Shown here: in pieces, positions 60,792 to 64,000 of the stretch | Layout of the letters: every line of letters begins with the position of its first letter | How positions within the stretch are numbered: position 1 is the stretch's first letter | Assembly (NCBI RefSeq): GCF_001418225.1 | Contig: NZ_LIPT01000003.1 | Location: 434,001 to 498,000, forward strand | Direction of reading: 5' to 3' | DNA length: 64,000 bases | Origin: Pannonibacter indicus | GTDB taxonomy: Bacteria > Pseudomonadota > Alphaproteobacteria > Rhizobiales > Stappiaceae | Notes under the pieces: model-generated | Told to the model about the DNA's origin: nothing | The model's database searches: none | The model's input: only the letters and a program-made list of their open reading frames with translations | Position numbers and translations under genes: made by a program

Positions 60792-60810
60792 GCACGGGAC
60801 GATATCAGGA

Positions 60811-60842
60811 CGGGGTGGAGTGCTTGAAAACACTCCACCCCG
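60811..60842 (+). terminator. Terminator after metZ
   Basis: CGGGGTGGAGTG (60811-60822) and CACTCCACCCCG (60831-60842) are perfect 12-bp arms with an 8-nt loop, followed by TCAGTCATTTTC. Confidence 0.85.
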
Positions 60843-60961
60843 TCAGTCATTTTCACGCTTGCACTTTTCGTGTGCATTGCGGCGCTCTATATCTTGAAAA
60901 TGACACGCGGAGCCGGCAACAGCCTGATCCGCTTCACGAATTGTTGAGGATCCGGAAGGCC

Positions 60962-61354
60962 ATGTACCGGGCCGTTACCAACGGGATACAGGTCACAGTC
61001 GAACCCTTCTATCTGGCGGACCAGTCCTCGCCGGAAGAGGGGAGCTATGTCTGGGGCTATACCGTCGAGATCGTCAATCTCGGGGATGTGCCGGTCCAGT
61101 TGCGCCGCCGCCACTGGCTGATTACGGATGGCAACGGCCAGATGCAGGAAGTGGAAGGGCCGGGCGTGGTCGGGGAAGAGCCGGTCATCAAGCCGGGCGA
61201 AGCCTTTGAATATTCCTCCGGCTGCCCGCTGACCACGCCCTCCGGCATCATGGAAGGCGCCTATCTGATGGAGCTGCCGGACGGGCGCATGATGAATGTC
61301 TCCATCCCGCCCTTTTCGCTGGACACTCCGAACCGGCGCGGGTTTCTGAACTGA
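60962..61354 (+). CDS. apaG: ApaG (Co2+/Mg2+ efflux-associated) family protein
   Basis: A 130-residue protein of the ApaG fold (fibronectin III-like). Conserved parts are [28 protein letters not shown], then [38 protein letters not shown]. In E. coli, apaG lies near apaH and ksgA; its true role is unsettled. ATG 60962 is the usual start (MYRAVT); the frame continues upstream to 60815 without similarity. It is separated from metZ by a terminator. Confidence 0.94.
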   Translation: MYRAVTNGIQVTVEPFYLADQSSPEEGSYVWGYTVEIVNLGDVPVQLRRRHWLITDGNGQMQEVEGPGVVGEEPVIKPGEAFEYSSGCPLTTPSGIMEGAYLMELPDGRMMNVSIPPFSLDTPNRRGFLN

Positions 61355-61388
61355 AACCCACTCCGCTCAAACCCGCTCTGCCGGAGGC

Positions 61389-61805
61389 CTATCCGGCGAG
61401 GCGGTAGCGGGCGATGGCACCGCGCTCGATGGCGGCGCAGGTCAGCTTGTCGAGGCGGAACCGGTCGCGCAGGAGTTGCAGGATGCGCAGCTCTTCCTTC
61501 GAGACGGCAATGTCGGAGGCCGCCACCTCCACTGCCAGCGCATAGGCCGTGTCATAGAGCAGGTGCGGCAGGGTCTCGGCGATGATGGTCAGCACGTCAT
61601 TCATGCCGTCCTCGGCCTGCAGCAGCTGGGTGCAGCGCTGGGCCGCCGGCAGCACATTGGCCGGGTCGAAACCGTCGAAAACCGGCAGCATGCGGGTCAC
61701 GTCGCCGATGGTGGCCAGCTCATTGTCGGTCATCAGCCCGTCAGAGGCCGATGTGATGACCATGACATAGATCAGGGCTTCCTGGATGCTGAACGGCTTG
61801 CTCAT
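61389..61805 (-). CDS. TerB-like helical protein
   Basis: A 138-residue, all-helical protein. EALIYVMVITSASDGLMTDNELATIGDVTRMLP, then a long helical part and VAASDIAVSKEELRILQLLRDRF, fit the tellurite-resistance TerB/DUF533 pattern with two acidic repeats. The function in this branch is unknown. ATG 61805 was chosen because the frame then codes for the domain only; further upstream it runs far into the opposite strand of lysK. It lies divergent from lysK with about 225 bp between. Confidence 0.8.
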   Translation of the reverse strand: MSKPFSIQEALIYVMVITSASDGLMTDNELATIGDVTRMLPVFDGFDPANVLPAAQRCTQLLQAEDGMNDVLTIIAETLPHLLYDTAYALAVEVAASDIAVSKEELRILQLLRDRFRLDKLTCAAIERGAIARYRLAG

Positions 61806-62030
61806 TGTGGCTGCACGGTCCTGTTGAACAGTTTCAAGGCCCCATGGGTAATGCTTCGGCAGGCGGCCTTCAAGAAGGGCCGCAAATATTTGTGCCTGCG
61901 CGGACGTCCGGCGGGCAGAGTTTGATTGACGCAAGCCCGCGGCTTTTCTAGTGTCCGCGCTCCGGCCGCCCGCAGGAGCTCGCGGGCAACGGAACCGGAT
62001 TCCCGAAAACATCACGGACCATCTGAGATT

Positions 62031-63689
62031 ATGAGTGAACGTTCCCTCCCTTCGCTTGACCTGTCGCCCGCTTTTGTCGAGGCGGCCCGGACCTCCAAGG
62101 CCTGGCCGTTCGAGGAAGCCCGCAAACTGGTGAAGCGCATCGAGAAACGTGATCCCTCGATTCCGGTCCTGTTCGAAACGGGATACGGCCCCTCGGGCCT
62201 GCCCCACATCGGCACCTTCGGCGAGGTGGCGCGCACGACCATGGTGCGCACGGCCTTCCGCATCCTCACCGAAGACAAGATTCCGACCCGCCTGCTGTGC
62301 TTCTCCGACGATATGGACGGCATGCGCAAGATCCCGGAAAATGTGCCGGATCAGGAAGCGCTGAAGCCTTATCTGCAGATGCCGCTGACGATGGTGCCGA
62401 ATCCCTTCGGCGGGGACTACAAGAGCTTTGGCGACCACAACAACGCCATGCTGCGCCGCTTCCTCGACACCTTTGGTTTCGAGTACGAATTCGCCAGCGC
62501 GACCGAGTATTACAAGTCCGGCAAGCTGGATGGCATCCTGCTGAAGGCCGTCGAGAAGTATCAGGAACTGATGGACGTGATGCTGCCGACGCTCGGCGAA
62601 GAGCGCCGCGCCACCTACAGCCCGTTCCTGCCGATTTCGCCCATTTCCGGGCGCGTGCTCTATGTGCCGATGAAGGATGTGAACGCCCGCGAAGGCACCA
62701 TCACGTTTGAGGATGAGGATGGCACCGACGTGACCCTGCCGGTCACCGGCGGTAAGGTAAAGCTGCAGTGGAAGCCGGACTTCGGCGCCCGCTGGGCCGC
62801 GCTCAACGTTGACTTCGAGATGTTCGGCAAGGACCATGGCCCGAACATGCCGGTCTATGACCGCATCTGCGAAGTGCTGGGCGGCACCCCGCCGGAGCAT
62901 TTCGTCTATGAGCTGTTCCTGGCTGATGACGGCTCCAAGATCTCCAAGTCCAAGGGCAACGGTCTGACCATCGACGAGTGGCTGACCTATGCCTCGCCGG
63001 AGAGCCTTGCGCTCTACATGTTCCAGAAGCCCAAGACTGCGAAGAAGCTCTATTTCGACGTGATCCCGCGTGCCGTCGATGAGTATCTCGCCTTTGCGGG
63101 CAAGTTCGCGGAAATGACGCCGGAACAGAAGCTGATGAACCCGGCCTGGCACATTCATTCCGGCAATGTGCCGGACATCAGCTCGCCGGTGCCTTTCGCC
63201 ATGCTGCTGAACCTCGTCTCGGCCTCCAACGCCGAAAACAAGGACGTGCTGTGGGCCTTCATCACCCGCTATGCGCCGGGCGTGACCAAGGACACCCATC
63301 CGAAGCTGGATGAACTCGTCACCTATGCGATCCGCTACTTCGACGACTTCGTGAAGCCGTCGAAGCAGTTCCGCGCGCCGGACGATGTGGAGCGGGCCGC
63401 TCTCGAAGCCCTCGATGCCGCGCTGGCTGCCCTGCCGGCCGGTGCCGATGGCAACACCATTCAGGATGCCGTGCTGGATGTAGCGCGCAAGATCGAGCGC
63501 TATCAGGACCAGACGAAGAAGAGCCCGGACGGCGGCCCCGGCGTGTCGGTGGCCTGGTTCCAGGCGCTTTACAAGGTGTTGCTGGGCCTCGAACAGGGCC
63601 CGCGCTTCGGCTCCTTCGTGGCGCTCTACGGCATCGCCGAAACCCGCGCGCTCATCGCCAAGGCCCTTAGCGGCGAACTGGCTGCCTGA
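62031..63689 (+). CDS. lysK: Lysyl-tRNA synthetase, class I
   Basis: A 552-residue class I enzyme, the archaeal-type form which alphaproteobacteria use in place of the class II LysS. The HIGH-like motif is [13 protein letters not shown] (about residues 54-66) and the KMSKS-like motif is KISKSKGNG (about 304-312). It attaches lysine to tRNA-Lys. The C-terminal helical anticodon-binding part (about 360-552) is complete. ATG 62031 gives MSERSLPS. A strong terminator follows. Confidence 0.95.
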   Translation: MSERSLPSLDLSPAFVEAARTSKAWPFEEARKLVKRIEKRDPSIPVLFETGYGPSGLPHIGTFGEVARTTMVRTAFRILTEDKIPTRLLCFSDDMDGMRKIPENVPDQEALKPYLQMPLTMVPNPFGGDYKSFGDHNNAMLRRFLDTFGFEYEFASATEYYKSGKLDGILLKAVEKYQELMDVMLPTLGEERRATYSPFLPISPISGRVLYVPMKDVNAREGTITFEDEDGTDVTLPVTGGKVKLQWKPDFGARWAALNVDFEMFGKDHGPNMPVYDRICEVLGGTPPEHFVYELFLADDGSKISKSKGNGLTIDEWLTYASPESLALYMFQKPKTAKKLYFDVIPRAVDEYLAFAGKFAEMTPEQKLMNPAWHIHSGNVPDISSPVPFAMLLNLVSASNAENKDVLWAFITRYAPGVTKDTHPKLDELVTYAIRYFDDFVKPSKQFRAPDDVERAALEALDAALAALPAGADGNTIQDAVLDVARKIERYQDQTKKSPDGGPGVSVAWFQALYKVLLGLEQGPRFGSFVALYGIAETRALIAKALSGELAA

Positions 63690-63714
63690 GCCTTTGAAGT
63701 TTTGACGTTTTGAG

Positions 63715-63747
63715 CCGCCGCAGCCTGCAAAGGCTGCGGCGGTTTTG
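63715..63747 (+). terminator. Terminator after lysK
   Basis: CCGCCGCAGCC (63715-63725) and GGCTGCGGCGG (63732-63742) form a perfect stem with a 6-nt loop, followed by TTTTGTTTTT. Confidence 0.9.
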
Positions 63748-63883
63748 TTTTTGGGGGCAGGGCGCACCGCTTCTCGTGATGACGGGTAACGGCATCCATG
63801 CCGTGCTCTCTCCAGACGGGCAGCCCCGCGACATGCCTGTTCCACCAGCGCTTCTCATCGATGAGCGGCTAGAAAAAGCAAAA

Positions 63884-63906
63884 CGCCCGGCACAGGGCCG
63901 GGCGTC
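63884..63906 (-). terminator. Terminator of the partial gene at the right edge
   Basis: On the minus strand ACGCCCGGC and GCCGGGCGT form a perfect 9-bp stem, followed by TTTGCTTTTT. Confidence 0.85.
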
Positions 63907-63927
63907 GAGGCTAACTTGCAGAACCTG

Positions 63928-64000
63928 TCAGGCTGCATCCGCCGTGATGGCAGCTTCGGCCTTGGGCGGGAACTTGCCGTAGAAGGTTTCGTTGGTCTTG
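63928..64000 (-). CDS. Hypothetical protein, 3' end only
   Basis: Only the last 23 residues are in the window, KTNETFYGKFPPKAEAAITA followed by DAA and TGA. The start lies beyond the right edge. The stop is 22 bp before a strong terminator on the same strand, which supports a real gene. The piece is too short to assign a family. It converges with lysK. Confidence 0.55.
   Translation of the reverse strand, partial: KTNETFYGKFPPKAEAAITADAA

Noticed and set aside
59328-60833. A 501-codon minus-strand frame opposite metZ and the riboswitch
   Set aside because: It crosses the SAM-II element and metZ on the other strand and has no domain; a shadow frame.
61389-63845. An 818-codon open frame on the minus strand across lysK
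   Set aside because: Only its last 139 codons code for a recognisable protein (TerB-like). The rest is the reverse complement of lysK, whose class I synthetase motifs are complete.

Overview
The window is high-GC DNA from an alphaproteobacterium, most likely of the order Hyphomicrobiales (Rhizobiales). The markers are GcrA, a class I lysyl-tRNA synthetase, a SAM-II riboswitch in front of metZ, a TIGR02301-type protein, the two-domain dCTP deaminase, and a PhoR-PstS-PstS-PstCAB-PhoU-PhoB block leading into gcrA-argD-argF-hslO. A Stappiaceae-like organism would fit, but the genus cannot be fixed from sequence alone. Nearly everything is chromosomal housekeeping. No phage, insertion sequence or CRISPR array was seen. 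The only clear accessory spot is the short interval after the tRNA-Gly gene at about 53.8-54.4 kb.

Layout. 0-3.3 kb: a partial L,D-transpeptidase and btaA-btaB for betaine-lipid synthesis. 3.3-12.2 kb: mixed housekeeping genes (LysE exporter, NUDIX, SRAP/YedK, acetyltransferase-like and TPR-methyltransferase proteins, dienelactone hydrolase, RNA methyltransferase). 12.3-16.3 kb: tlyA, a small membrane protein, SCO1, PCuAC, a DUF2946-like protein and an MFS transporter. 16.4-22.6 kb: dxs, a LuxR regulator, xseB, a histone-deacetylase-family protein and a Sua5-type enzyme. 22.7-25.4 kb: an acyl-CoA dehydrogenase and enoyl-CoA hydratase pair. 25.5-33.3 kb: DnaJ-like protein, lipoprotein, pdxH, CorA, HAD, DUF1499, MBL and SRPBCC proteins. 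33.5-42.4 kb: the phosphate regulon block. 42.6-47.7 kb: gcrA, argD, argF, hslO and a second deacetylase-family protein. 47.7-53.5 kb: DUF6460, AraC and S24 regulators, a nuclease-fold protein, DUF952, pyrD and a voltage-gated channel. 53.8-54.4 kb: tRNA-Gly(CCC) and a small scar with two toxin-less antitoxins. 54.4-64 kb: GT2 glycosyltransferase, solute-binding protein, alpha/beta hydrolase, dcd, metZ, apaG, a TerB-like protein, lysK and a partial gene.

The main functional theme is phosphate. The pst-pho genes have a clear fourfold PhoB-type repeat in front of the second pstS, and the btaAB promoter carries a similar 7-4-7 repeat. This fits replacement of phospholipids by betaine lipids under phosphate starvation. 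A second theme is non-coding architecture: five copies of an approximately 55-bp intergenic repeat, a related set of hairpins between convergent genes, two candidate small RNAs, a SAM-II riboswitch with alternative hairpins, and an attenuator-like hairpin before argD. Several genes appear to use GTG or TTG starts (second pstS, hslO, dxs, the first deacetylase, DUF1499). Two small proteins of 45 and 48 residues sit in spaces that would otherwise look empty.
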